Notes under the pieces: generated by a model | Database searches by the model: none | What the model was told of the DNA's origin: nothing | The model's input: the letters and a program-made list of their open reading frames with translations, nothing else | In this document: positions 8,450 through 16,910 of the stretch, piece after piece | How positions within the stretch are numbered: position 1 is the stretch's first letter | How the letters are laid out: the number at the start of each line of letters is the position of its first letter | Source: Bacillota bacterium | GTDB lineage: Bacteria > Bacillota > UBA4882 > UBA8346 | Assembly (NCBI GenBank): GCA_023417475.1 | Contig: JAEZFP010000023.1 | Coordinates: 101,532-165,531 of the forward strand | Direction: 5' to 3' | DNA: 64,000 nt | Position numbers and translations under genes: made by a program

Positions 8450-8711
8450 AAATGCGAACGTCGTTTGCGAAAGTGACGGCGACGTTAACCGCAATCATTT
8501 TTTTAGTTTTTAATCCGCATCGTCTCCCCCGAACTATCATCCTAAAAATCCAGTATCGTTAATTTTTTGCAATTATTAATTGACGATGTTGGAACAAAAC
8601 CGATACGCTTCCGTTAAATTACTGTATTTCCTCTCATTGTCACATTACAAAAAGAATTAAGGGTTATTAAGGCGACTTGCTGAATTTGAAACTTTATGAC
8701 AGGAGTATCCG

Positions 8712-9404
8712 ATGACGCCGATCATTGCGACGATCAACCTCTGTAAGTCTTATCAACTGGGCGCGGTTAGTGTCGCTGTTTTGCAGGAGATTAACCTGAC
8801 GATCCAATCCGGTGAGTTTGTCTCCATTATGGGCCCGTCGGGTTCGGGGAAAAGCACCCTGTTATATCTGCTGGGTGGATTGGACAAACCAACTGCCGGT
8901 CAGATTTTTGTGAAGGGAAAAGAGCTTTCCGCTATGACCGACCAGGAGGAAAGTCTCTTACGCCGTCGGGAAGTAGGATTTGTTTTTCAATTTTATAATC
9001 TGGTTCCCAATTTAAACGTCGAAGACAATATCATGCTGCCAATCTTGCTGGATGGCAAACGGCTGGCAACCGAACGGTCAAAACTCGATCAGATCTTGGA
9101 GGAAGTTGGTCTAACCGACCGCCGTCACCATACTCCCCGGGAGTTATCCGGAGGTCAACAGCAACGGGTAGCGATTGCCCGAGCGCTGGTCAACCAGCCT
9201 GATATTATTTTAGCCGATGAACCCATCGGCAATCTGGACAGCAAAACCGGTAAAGAAATCATGGAATTATTAAAACGGATCAACCGGGATCGGGGCAAGA
9301 CCATTCTCCAGGTTACTCACTCGCAAGAGGCCGCCGCTTACGGCGACCGGACAATTTTGGTTCGTGACGGAAAGGTATGGGATGAACATGGGCAAAGCAT
9401 TTAA
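8712..9404 (+). CDS. ABC transporter ATP-binding protein (LolD/MacB-like)
   Basis: A 230-aa ATPase with Walker A GPSGSGKST, Q-loop in FVFQFYNLVPNL, signature LSGGQQQRVAIARAL and Walker B IILADEPIGNLD. The short conserved spacer and the ADEPIGNLD/SKTG region are typical of the LolD/MacB/FtsE group, which powers mechanotransmission rather than classic import. The start ATG has AGGAG 5 bases upstream. It overlaps the next gene by 23 bases, and together with the adaptor and the FtsX-type permease it forms a tripartite export or extraction system. Confidence 0.93.
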   Translation: MTPIIATINLCKSYQLGAVSVAVLQEINLTIQSGEFVSIMGPSGSGKSTLLYLLGGLDKPTAGQIFVKGKELSAMTDQEESLLRRREVGFVFQFYNLVPNLNVEDNIMLPILLDGKRLATERSKLDQILEEVGLTDRRHHTPRELSGGQQQRVAIARALVNQPDIILADEPIGNLDSKTGKEIMELLKRINRDRGKTILQVTHSQEAAAYGDRTILVRDGKVWDEHGQSI

Positions 9405-10368
9405 ATGGATCGGAATCGTTATCGCCGTCGGGATCGCGGGAGTCGCAATTTACCTCTCAACACAACCTAAACAAAGCAAAAAAACAGTCGCGCCTGTCAA
9501 GGCGGTGGTGGAAAAGTCTTCCGTCGAAGCCTTTGGCTTGGTTAAAGCCCGCGATTATAAGGATATTAATCTGGATTTCCCCGCTCAAGTGCTGGCGGTT
9601 CCGGTGAAAAACGGTCAAAATGTCAAACTGGGTGAAGCCTTAATTAAACTAAACATCAATGATTACCAAACCATGATCAAAAGCAAGGAAAGCGAATTGA
9701 GCGCAGCCCGTTACGAACTGTTTAAGCAACAAAAAAGCCTTCTGGACGCCCAGGAAGTCTACGAACGGGCGAAGCGGCAATTGGCCGATCAAGAACGGCT
9801 GTGGCAAGCCGGCGCGATCTCGCAAAAAGAATTGGATGATTTCCGCGATACGGTCAAGGATAAAGAGAAGATCGTCACCGATATCCGCCTCTCCCACGAC
9901 CAGTCCGCCGCATATAACAGTATCGCCGTCCAGACGCAACGAGTGGCGGTGGCCGAATATGACTTAAAACGGATGAAAGACAAATTGAATCAGAGTTTTC
10001 TAAAAGGGGAGGTGATTGTCAGCGACTTCCCCAACGCCGTTGTGTATGATATCAATTGCGCCGCCGGATATTGGGTCGGCGGTACCGATCGACAGCAGGA
10101 GAAATTACTCAGCATCATGAGCCTCAATAATTTATACATCTCCGCCGATGTGGATGAAGATTTTATCAAAGATGTCCGGATTGACGCTCCGGTAACCATC
10201 ATTCCGGTCGCTGACAGCAACCATAAATACCGGGGCCGGGTGGTCCGCGTCGCCGACATGGCCACCAAACAGAACAATCAAACCGTGGTGGCGGTGGAAA
10301 TTTCGATCGACAATCCGGATGTTTTCTTGCGGCCCAACTTTAATGTCGACGTCGAAATCTCAAAGTAA
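9382..10368 (+). CDS. Periplasmic adaptor (MacA/HlyD-like) of ABC efflux system
   Basis: A 328-aa membrane-fusion protein: one N-terminal membrane helix (GIVIAVGIAGVAIYL), a split lipoyl/barrel-sandwich domain around KNGQNVKLGEALIKL, a central coiled coil of about 100 residues (SKESELSAARYELFKQQ onwards), and C-terminal beta-barrel segments (PVTIIPVADSNHKYRGRV). Adaptors of this type link an inner-membrane ABC permease to the outer membrane or to extracellular substrate. ATG 9382 is preferred, with GAAAGG upstream; it lies inside the end of the ATPase gene, implying translational coupling. A 116-bp repeat element separates it from the permease gene. Confidence 0.9.
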   Translation: MNMGKAFKWIGIVIAVGIAGVAIYLSTQPKQSKKTVAPVKAVVEKSSVEAFGLVKARDYKDINLDFPAQVLAVPVKNGQNVKLGEALIKLNINDYQTMIKSKESELSAARYELFKQQKSLLDAQEVYERAKRQLADQERLWQAGAISQKELDDFRDTVKDKEKIVTDIRLSHDQSAAYNSIAVQTQRVAVAEYDLKRMKDKLNQSFLKGEVIVSDFPNAVVYDINCAAGYWVGGTDRQQEKLLSIMSLNNLYISADVDEDFIKDVRIDAPVTIIPVADSNHKYRGRVVRVADMATKQNNQTVVAVEISIDNPDVFLRPNFNVDVEISK

Positions 10369-10369
10369 G

Positions 10370-10485
10370 GCATCGTGAAAAGCGGCGCACTCCCGCGTCA
10401 CTCTGCGTTCGGGTCCTCAACGTACGATAAGTACGTCTCCGGCCCTCTCTTAGTCGTTCCTTGGATTGCTTGCTTTTGACGATGC
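10370..10485. mobile_element. MITE-like / REP-like hairpin element, copy A
   Basis: A 116-bp element with terminal inverted repeats (GCATCGTGAAAAGC at the left, complementary to GCTTTTGACGATGC at the right, one conserved G-G mismatch) and a central palindrome ACGTAC/GTACGT around position 10430. It is homologous to 14856-14973, sharing CCGCGTCAC, the CGTAC palindrome and GTCGTTCCTTG in the same order. It starts 2 bases after the adaptor stop codon and lies inside the operon. Confidence 0.75.
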
Positions 10486-10534
10486 TTTTCTCCGGCAAAT
10501 TAATTTTTTAAATTCGTTAAAGTTTGGAGTTTCA

Positions 10535-13021
10535 ATGGCTATCATTGTAAAATACATCCTCAAAAGTATCGCGGAGAAGAAGTTTCGGACGTTTCTGATC
10601 CTGTTCTCGGTGACGTTGTCCGTGGCGTTGTTTTTTGCGTCAGTGGCCTTGTCGGGTACTGTTGAGCAATTGTTTATGGAACGGATGAAGCAGTTTTTTG
10701 GCAACGCCCAAATTTTAATCTATCCTAATGAGAAGTCGCCGACGCCTTTCTACTCCACCAAACCCGCGGAACGGTTCCGGAGTGAATATCGCAGTCTGGC
10801 CGGGATCGTCGAAAGCGACGCCGTTTATAAGTTTGGATTGGAATCGGTCAATTTTAACATAAAAGGATACCGCCTCCCGGAATTGCAACAGATCAATCCC
10901 TATCTGCTCGACGCGCAGCAGGGATTATATCCTTTCATTGGGAAGAAACTGATCCTCAGCAAGGCGACGGCGGAAAAATATCATTTGCGGCCCGGCCATA
11001 AGATCAATCTCCTGATCGATCAGACGAAATACCGTTTTGTGGTTGCCGGAATCGCTCAAAATTACGGGCTTTTCCAGGAGGACGGCCGCTCCGTCACTGC
11101 CGTGGTTCCCCGGGAGACATTGGCGGGTTTGCTGAATACGACCGGAAAAGTGTCGTTGACAATGATTCAACTGAACGATTCGACTCAGGTTGCAACAATG
11201 ATTACAAAATTGAAGACCGTGTATCCCCATTACACTGTAGCCGAGTCGTTCCCCCAAGCGGAACTGGCCCAATACATCGGGATGATCAGCAACCCGTTGC
11301 TGATCATGTTAAGTTTTGTCTTGTTTATGAGCGTCTTTATTATTTACACCTCATTTAAAGTCATTACCCGGGAGCGGTTGCCGGTGATCGGAACGTTCCG
11401 GAGCATCGGCGCGACCAAACGCCTGACCGACCTGGTGCTGTTAGCAGAGAGTCTCTTCTACGGCATCAGCGGCGGTTTGGCCGGTTGCGGACTGGGATTG
11501 GCGTTTCTGTACGCCATCACGGTGATAATGCGGCCCCAATGGTTGAAAACGGTGCCGGTCGCTTTAGAATACTCCCCGTTTCAGTTACTCGGCGCCTTCT
11601 TGCTAGGGATCGTCCTGGCTTTAGCCAGTTCATGCATTCCCATTGTTACGCTTTCACGGATTCCGGTGAAAGATATTGTCCTAAACGCCGTCCAACAACG
11701 ATCAACCCAGCCCTGGCGCCGTTTGGCAATGGGGTTAACGGCTCTTGGGTTGGCGCTGTCGCTACCCTCAATCGCACCGCCGTCGGCCGCTTTTTTCCTG
11801 GATATTGCCGCAATGATTTTCGCGGTAGCCGCCGTTGTTTTTTTGGTCCCGTTTTTAACCGCCGGTTTTACCTTTCTGTTCGAGCGCGTACTCGATTATC
11901 TGGTTGGTAACGAGGGGGTGCTGGCCGCCAAAAACTTACGGAAAAATCAAGCGATCGTAAATAATATCTCTTTGCTGGCGATTGGCATCTCCAGCTTACT
12001 CTTGATCAATACCCTCAGTTTTTCGGTGGGGAAAGAAGTGTTGAACGTTTGGCGTGATTTTCAGTACGACGTGTGGCTGTTTATGCCCGGCGACCGCAGC
12101 CAGGAAGGATTGGTCCGGTCAACCCACGGCGTGCAAGGGGTTTACGGTCTTTACAGTCAACAAGGTGTCGAGTTGGTCGGCCAAACCACCAAAATCAGTT
12201 GGTTGCACGGGGCCAATCAACGCCAATACGCTGATTATTTCCGCTTGAACCTGGCTGGAAACTCCCAGGAAACCTTGGCCCAGCTGGACCGAGAACGGAA
12301 TATACTGATCACCCGCACTCTCAAAGAAAAATTTGGCGTCGCTTTGGGTGACAGTCTCACCCTCCGGACCAAACGGGGAAATAAGCCGTACCGGATCATC
12401 GGTTTCTTCGAATCGTTAGTGGACGACGGCAGTTTCGCGATTATCAGCGAACGGTATTTCAGGTTGGATATGGCCCGTTCCACCTACGACAGCTTATTGA
12501 TCAAAACGTCCGGCCCTCCGAGCCAGGTGGTTACGGCGTTACAAAAAAAATTCAATCAACAACGGCCCTATGTGGCGACCATTCGGGAAATGGAACAACG
12601 GAATTTAAACGCCAACCAACAGCTCTTACTGGTACTGCAAGCTTTCTCGGTGCTGGCGATGATCATCGGAGTTTTTGGCGTTTTTAACAATTTGATCATT
12701 AGTTTTCTGGAGCGGCGGCGCGCTTTGGCAGTGCTCCGGTCGGTGGGGATGAGTCAGCGGCAAATGGTAAAAATGATTTTTATCGAAGCGCTAAGCTGCG
12801 GAGTGATCGGCGGCGCAGCCGGCATTTTGACCGGGCTGTTGCTGTTATCGCTGGTGGGCAAGGTGCTGCAGGCGATAAACCTTTCGTTAACCCTGCATTA
12901 TGATCCGGCGCAGTTTGGTTACGCGGTGGTCGCCGGGATGGTGATTATGCTGATTGCCTCCGTCAGTCCGGGGTTACGGTCACGGAGATTAAATATTGTG
13001 GAGGCGCTTAAGTATGAGTGA
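10535..13021 (+). CDS. ABC transporter permease, double FtsX type
   Basis: An 828-aa inner-membrane protein with two FtsX/MacB-type units. An N-terminal helix (FRTFLILFSVTLSVALFFASVAL) is followed by an extracytoplasmic domain (about 50-260), a block of helices, a second extracytoplasmic domain (about 500-700), and a final three-helix FtsX module ending with the typical ERRRALAVLRSVGMS and SPGLRSRRLNIVEALKYE. This is the LolC/E- or DevC-like layout. ATG 10535 has GGAG 6 bases upstream; a longer in-frame version would run back into the repeat element. It works with the two preceding genes; the substrate cannot be told. Confidence 0.9.
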   Translation: MAIIVKYILKSIAEKKFRTFLILFSVTLSVALFFASVALSGTVEQLFMERMKQFFGNAQILIYPNEKSPTPFYSTKPAERFRSEYRSLAGIVESDAVYKFGLESVNFNIKGYRLPELQQINPYLLDAQQGLYPFIGKKLILSKATAEKYHLRPGHKINLLIDQTKYRFVVAGIAQNYGLFQEDGRSVTAVVPRETLAGLLNTTGKVSLTMIQLNDSTQVATMITKLKTVYPHYTVAESFPQAELAQYIGMISNPLLIMLSFVLFMSVFIIYTSFKVITRERLPVIGTFRSIGATKRLTDLVLLAESLFYGISGGLAGCGLGLAFLYAITVIMRPQWLKTVPVALEYSPFQLLGAFLLGIVLALASSCIPIVTLSRIPVKDIVLNAVQQRSTQPWRRLAMGLTALGLALSLPSIAPPSAAFFLDIAAMIFAVAAVVFLVPFLTAGFTFLFERVLDYLVGNEGVLAAKNLRKNQAIVNNISLLAIGISSLLLINTLSFSVGKEVLNVWRDFQYDVWLFMPGDRSQEGLVRSTHGVQGVYGLYSQQGVELVGQTTKISWLHGANQRQYADYFRLNLAGNSQETLAQLDRERNILITRTLKEKFGVALGDSLTLRTKRGNKPYRIIGFFESLVDDGSFAIISERYFRLDMARSTYDSLLIKTSGPPSQVVTALQKKFNQQRPYVATIREMEQRNLNANQQLLLVLQAFSVLAMIIGVFGVFNNLIISFLERRRALAVLRSVGMSQRQMVKMIFIEALSCGVIGGAAGILTGLLLLSLVGKVLQAINLSLTLHYDPAQFGYAVVAGMVIMLIASVSPGLRSRRLNIVEALKYE

Positions 13022-13797
13022 GGAATGCGGGAAATACTACATGCATGCCGACCGACACCTTTCATACCGATGCCCCCTCTCCCAACACGCGCTTTTGGGA
13101 GCTCGACTTGCTGCGCGGGGTGGCCGTTATTTTGATGATCGGATTCCATTGGAGCAGCGACCTGGCGTTCCTGTCCAACCATCCGCCGCAGTCCTTTTGG
13201 CTATTCACCGTTTGGCAACGGGTGGTCGCCACGCTTTTTTTAACGTTGGCCGGGATCTCCCTCTGGCTCAAACACTCCAAATCCCAAAATTCCTACCGAC
13301 CCTTATGTTATCGCGGCCTGACCGTCTTGCTTTTGGGGGGTGGGATCACCGTAGTCACCCGCCTTTTTTTGCCCAACGGCTTCATCGTCTTTGGCGTTTT
13401 GCACCTGATCGGTCTGGCAACCATCGTGAGTTATCCTTTTTTCCGCCTGGGCAATCTGAATCTGCTGCTGGCAGTCGTGATCATTTTGGGTGGCGCCTAT
13501 CTTCAAAATTTCCGTTTCTCATTTCCCTGGCTGTTATGGGTCGGTTTGATTCCACAGGAATTCTCATCCTACGACTATTTCCCGCTCCTGCCCTGGTTTG
13601 GCTTGATCCTGCTCGGAATCTATCTTGGGAAAGTGTTTTACCGCAACAACACCCGTCGCTTGCCGCTTGGTGATTGCCCCATGGCCAAAACCGTCCGCTG
13701 CCTTTGCTGGCTGGGGCGTCGTTCCCTCCCGATCTATCTGCTGCACCAACCGTTACTACTGGGATTGCTGTTCCTAATTAAAAAGCTGGGATATTGA
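13018..13797 (+). CDS. DUF1624 / heparan-alpha-glucosaminide N-acetyltransferase-like membrane protein
   Basis: A 259-aa polytopic membrane protein with about seven helices. The first helix carries the family hallmark RFWELDLLRGVAVILMI with the following FHW, as in DUF1624 and related acyltransferase-3-like proteins that move acyl groups across the membrane to sugars. The substrate is unknown. Start is uncertain: GTG 13018 overlaps the permease stop (GTGA) and has GGAGG 12 bases upstream; ATG 13045 also fits and loses nine residues. It is followed by a strong terminator, so it closes the operon begun at 8712. Confidence 0.8.
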   Translation: MRNAGNTTCMPTDTFHTDAPSPNTRFWELDLLRGVAVILMIGFHWSSDLAFLSNHPPQSFWLFTVWQRVVATLFLTLAGISLWLKHSKSQNSYRPLCYRGLTVLLLGGGITVVTRLFLPNGFIVFGVLHLIGLATIVSYPFFRLGNLNLLLAVVIILGGAYLQNFRFSFPWLLWVGLIPQEFSSYDYFPLLPWFGLILLGIYLGKVFYRNNTRRLPLGDCPMAKTVRCLCWLGRRSLPIYLLHQPLLLGLLFLIKKLGY

Positions 13798-13803
13798 TGC
13801 CAA

Positions 13804-13842
13804 ACAGCCGGCCCGAGCGTCTGCCCGACCGGCTGTTTTTTT
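13804..13842 (+). terminator. Intrinsic terminator of the 8712-13797 operon
   Basis: Stem AACAGCCGG/CCGGCTGTT followed by seven T. It lies just before the converging ribH gene. Confidence 0.9.
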
Positions 13843-13854
13843 GTGTCATTACTT

Positions 13855-14316
13855 TTAAAGCTTCCCGTTCAAATCGGCCATCTCCAACGCGCTCATCGCC
13901 GCGTCCCAGCCTTTGTTGCCGGCCTTGGTTCCGGCCCGTTCGATGGCTTGCTCAATGTTGTCGGTGGTCAGCACGCCGAAGATCACCGGCACCCCGGTGG
14001 TCATGCCAACTGTGGCGACACCCTTGGAGACCTCCGCCGCCACATAGTCGAAATGCGGGGTCGATCCCCGGATCACCGCGCCCAAACAAATGACCGCATC
14101 GTATTTGCCCGATTCCGCCGCTTTCTTCGCCACCAACGGAATCTCAAACGCTCCCGGCACCCAGATCACCGTGATCTTCTCAGCGGCAATCCCGTGCCGT
14201 TTCAACGCATCCTCCGCTCCGGCCACCAAATGCTCGGTGATAAAGCTGTTAAACCGGCTGACGACGATTCCGATCCGGAAATCCTTCCCGCCTAAATGTC
14301 CTTCGATAATGTTCAT
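13855..14316 (-). CDS. ribH: 6,7-dimethyl-8-ribityllumazine synthase
   Basis: A 153-aa enzyme that condenses the pyrimidinedione intermediate with 3,4-dihydroxy-2-butanone 4-phosphate to give lumazine, the step before riboflavin. Family motifs are IVVSRFNSFITEHLV at the N-terminus, WVPGAFEIPLVAKK, LGAVIRGSTPHFDYVA (with the catalytic His nearby), TGVPVIFGVLTTDN and RAGTKAGNKGWDAA. ATG 14316 is 8 bases after AAAGGAGG. It is normally contiguous with ribBA, but here 697 bases separate them, including a repeat element; it may have a separate promoter. Confidence 0.96.
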   Translation of the reverse strand: MNIIEGHLGGKDFRIGIVVSRFNSFITEHLVAGAEDALKRHGIAAEKITVIWVPGAFEIPLVAKKAAESGKYDAVICLGAVIRGSTPHFDYVAAEVSKGVATVGMTTGVPVIFGVLTTDNIEQAIERAGTKAGNKGWDAAMSALEMADLNGKL

Positions 14317-15013
14317 CAAAAAAGCCTCCTTTAAATAGTGTCAGTATGCTAAAATCTTTGGGTCTTATTTCTCGGGCCAACCATCCCCTGCCCCTTCCTC
14401 AAGGAAGGGGATTTAGTGAAGAGGCGGGGGTGTCCCCCGCGCCCCCGGAAGTGCTCTTCGGCAAGCTGCGCTTGGCCGGTGAGGGCTTATTAGGATTGTA
14501 GAGGTCTACCCAGCGCCCAGGAATAATCAATCATGAGCTGCGGTCAAAAGACTGTCTAAATCCTGTTGAAACAGGCTCGGTGAAGACTCTGAAGTATAAT
14601 GCAAGATTGGATTCTATGCTGTCGATTCCGGCCCCTCTCCGGTGCAGCCGATTCTGTGGGCAAATCAGCGGCGAGGGGTGACGGAGTGGGAATCTTGGGT
14701 CAAACAAATCGATTATCTCGACAATAACAACAGAACACTCCTTCATGAAACCAGTTCCGTCTTTAGCCGAAATTTCACTTTTCGGCCTCACTTTCATATA
14801 ATTGAGGCCGAGGGAACCCTTGCCGAATTGATTGTCTCTCCTTGAATCCACATACGCGGTGTCAAAATGAGTATAGTGCAAGGAACGACCGAACGAGGAC
14901 TGGAAGCGTACTGGATGTACGCTGAAGCCCGGAGTGACCAAGTGACGCGGCAATATACCCATTTTCACACCGCCACAATCAATTCGGCAAATACCCATTT
15001 TACCCCCAACTCT
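14317..15013. other. Non-coding insertion between ribBA and ribH
   Basis: About 700 bases with no convincing gene. It contains two GC-rich hairpins (CCCCTTCC/GGAAGGGG at 14391-14410; GCGGGGG/CCCCCGC at 14424-14440), a GGCCTC/GAGGCC hairpin near 14783-14810, and the MITE-like copy at 14856-14973. Open frames here on both strands have no recognisable protein similarity, and the longest minus-strand one simply reads through the repeat. Confidence 0.6.
14856..14973. mobile_element. MITE-like / REP-like hairpin element, copy B
   Basis: A 118-bp element with 20-base terminal inverted repeats (GCGGTGTCAAAATGAGTATA at the left; the complement of the right end differs at two positions) and a central perfect palindrome AGCGTAC/GTACGCT. 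It is homologous to copy A on the opposite strand. The stem bases differ between copies but change in pairs, and both copies keep a G-G mismatch 8 bases from the end. Confidence 0.75.
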
Positions 15014-16219
15014 CTATCGAAAACCTTCTTCCCCCAGCAAATGCCCCATCTTTTCCCGTTTGGTCTCCATATAGAACTGATTGGCCGGCCGCGGGGGAAT
15101 GGTCAGCGGCACCCGTTCGACCACCTCCAGGCCATGCCCGGCGAGACCGATGATCTTCACCGGATTATTGGTCAACAGGCGAATCCGGGTCAACCCCAGA
15201 TCCCGCAGAATCTGCGCGCCGACTCCGTAATCGCGGAGGTCGGCCTTGAACCCTAACGATTCATTGGCTTGGATCGTATCCTGGCCTTGATCCTGAAGTT
15301 CATAGGCTTTCAATTTATTCAGCAAACCAATGCCCCGGCCTTCTTGCCGCAAATAGAGCAGCACCCCGGCGCCCTCCTGGGCGATCAACTCCATCGCCTT
15401 ATTCAACTGCTCGCCGCAGTCGCAACGGTGGGAACCAAAGGCGTCCCCGGTCAGGCATTCCGAGTGCACCCGGACCAGCGGCGCTTGGTCGGCGCCGTTA
15501 ATATCGCCATAGACCAGCGCAACATGCTCCTGATGCCCGTATATCGTGGCATAACCGTACATTTTAAAGGTACCGTACTTGTTGGGCAACACCGTCTCCG
15601 CTTCGCGCCGGACAATCTGCTCGGCGGCATTGCGGTAGGAGATCAAGTCGGCCACGCTAATCATTTTCAAGCCATGCGCGGCGGCGAACCGTTCCAGGTC
15701 GGGGCGGCGGGCCATACTCCCGTCCTCGTTCATGATTTCGCAAATCGCCCCGGCCGGTTCCAAACCGGCCATTCTGGCCAAATCAACCGCGGCTTCGGTG
15801 TGTCCGGCCCGAACCAACACGCCGCCGTTTTTGGCCCGGAGCGGAAAGATATGTCCCGGCCGGAGCAAGTCTTGCGGTTGGGTGGCCGGGTCTGCCAAGG
15901 CTTTAACGGTTGTCGCCCGTTCTTGGGCGGAAATGCCGGTGGTGGCCGTTTTATGATCGACCGACACCCCAAACGCGGTCCCCATATATTCGGTGTTTTT
16001 GGTGACCATCAACGGGATCTCGAGCCGGTCGGCCCGCTCCTCGGTGAGCGCGGCGCATAACACGCCCCGGGCGTGCTTCAGGATAAAATTGATGGCTTCC
16101 GAAGTTACTTTCGCCGCGGCGATGATCAGATCGCCTTCATTCTCGCGATCCGCGTCGTCGACCACGATAATCATCCGGCCGGCCCGAATTTCGGCAATCG
16201 CCTCTTCAATGGTATTCAT
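15014..16219 (-). CDS. ribBA: Bifunctional DHBP synthase / GTP cyclohydrolase II
   Basis: A 401-aa fusion. The N-terminal half (1-200) makes 3,4-dihydroxy-2-butanone 4-phosphate from ribulose 5-phosphate (DDADRENEGDL metal/substrate loop, RPGHIFPLRAKNGGVL, RAGHTEA, EIMNEDGSMAR). The C-terminal half opens the GTP ring (HSECLTGDAFGSHRCDCGEQL with the three zinc Cys, LRQEGRGIGL, and LLTNNPVKI). Both start materials of riboflavin thus come from one polypeptide, as usual in Firmicutes. ATG with AAGGAGTG upstream. It sits third in the riboswitch-led rib operon, 49 bases after ribE. Confidence 0.97.
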   Translation of the reverse strand: MNTIEEAIAEIRAGRMIIVVDDADRENEGDLIIAAAKVTSEAINFILKHARGVLCAALTEERADRLEIPLMVTKNTEYMGTAFGVSVDHKTATTGISAQERATTVKALADPATQPQDLLRPGHIFPLRAKNGGVLVRAGHTEAAVDLARMAGLEPAGAICEIMNEDGSMARRPDLERFAAAHGLKMISVADLISYRNAAEQIVRREAETVLPNKYGTFKMYGYATIYGHQEHVALVYGDINGADQAPLVRVHSECLTGDAFGSHRCDCGEQLNKAMELIAQEGAGVLLYLRQEGRGIGLLNKLKAYELQDQGQDTIQANESLGFKADLRDYGVGAQILRDLGLTRIRLLTNNPVKIIGLAGHGLEVVERVPLTIPPRPANQFYMETKREKMGHLLGEEGFR

Positions 16220-16268
16220 TGGTGATCACTCCTTTTTCCGGCGCTTCATCAATTGACGCAGCCGGGAT

Positions 16269-16910
16269 CTATCGAAATCCGTTTTCGGTTAAAAATTCTT
16301 TGGTCAATTTGGATGGCGACGGCCCCGGGGGCGGTTCCGCCTTAACGACATATTTGGCTATCAAGTCAGTCTCCAGATTAACCCCGTCCCCGGGCCGCAG
16401 TTCCGGGAAGTTGGTCGCGCGATAGGTATGGGGAATCAACGAGACCAGCAACTCGCCGGCGGCCACGGCTTGAATGGTTAAACTAACCCCGTTGACCGCG
16501 ATCGAACCTTTAAGGACGATATATTCCGCCAAGTCATGCGGATACTTGATCCGGATCAAAATGGCGTTCCGCTGCGGTTCAATCCGGCTGATCCGGCCGA
16601 TCCCCTCCACGTGGCCGCTGACCAGATGCCCTCCCAACCGGTCCTGTAACCCGAGGGCCGGTTCGAGATTGACGCCGACGCCGGGTCGCAACAACGATAA
16701 GTTGCTGCTGCGCCAGGTCTCCGGCATCACATCGGCCCGGAACCAATCCGGACCCAAAGCCGCGGCGGTCAGGCAAACCCCGTTCACCGCCACGCTGTCG
16801 CCCAGTTGCAATTCTCCCGCCAACGCGGTCTTGATCGTCAAGGTCGCCACCGTTGCCGTGATCCGTTTCTCCCGGATCGTCCCAACCGTTTTGATTAAAC
16901 CGGTAAACAT
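16269..16910 (-). CDS. ribE: Riboflavin synthase alpha subunit
   Basis: A 213-aa enzyme that dismutates two lumazine molecules into riboflavin and the pyrimidinedione. It begins MFTGLIKTVGTI, the near-universal start of the family. It contains two similar beta-barrel repeats: the first with LGDSVAVNGVCLTA and the second with LKGSIAVNGVSLTI, plus LGGHLVSGHVEGIG. ATG 16910 follows GAGGAG and overlaps the end of ribD by 16 bases, so translation is coupled. A longer frame upstream is only the ribD sequence read in another frame. Confidence 0.96.
   Translation of the reverse strand: MFTGLIKTVGTIREKRITATVATLTIKTALAGELQLGDSVAVNGVCLTAAALGPDWFRADVMPETWRSSNLSLLRPGVGVNLEPALGLQDRLGGHLVSGHVEGIGRISRIEPQRNAILIRIKYPHDLAEYIVLKGSIAVNGVSLTIQAVAAGELLVSLIPHTYRATNFPELRPGDGVNLETDLIAKYVVKAEPPPGPSPSKLTKEFLTENGFR

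Noticed and set aside
13018..13797. Classical acyltransferase-3 protein
   Set aside because: The RFWELDLLRG start and seven-helix length fit the DUF1624 group better.
14531..14998. 155-codon frame on the minus strand
   Set aside because: It reads straight through the MITE-like element and its flank, lacks a convincing ribosome site and shows no known domain.
15269..16060. 263-codon plus-strand frame opposite ribBA
   Set aside because: Antisense shadow of a well-conserved gene, with no signals of its own; similar long shadows lie opposite lpxD (39294-39980), the heparinase-like gene (21230-22003) and the kinase gene (30551-31219).
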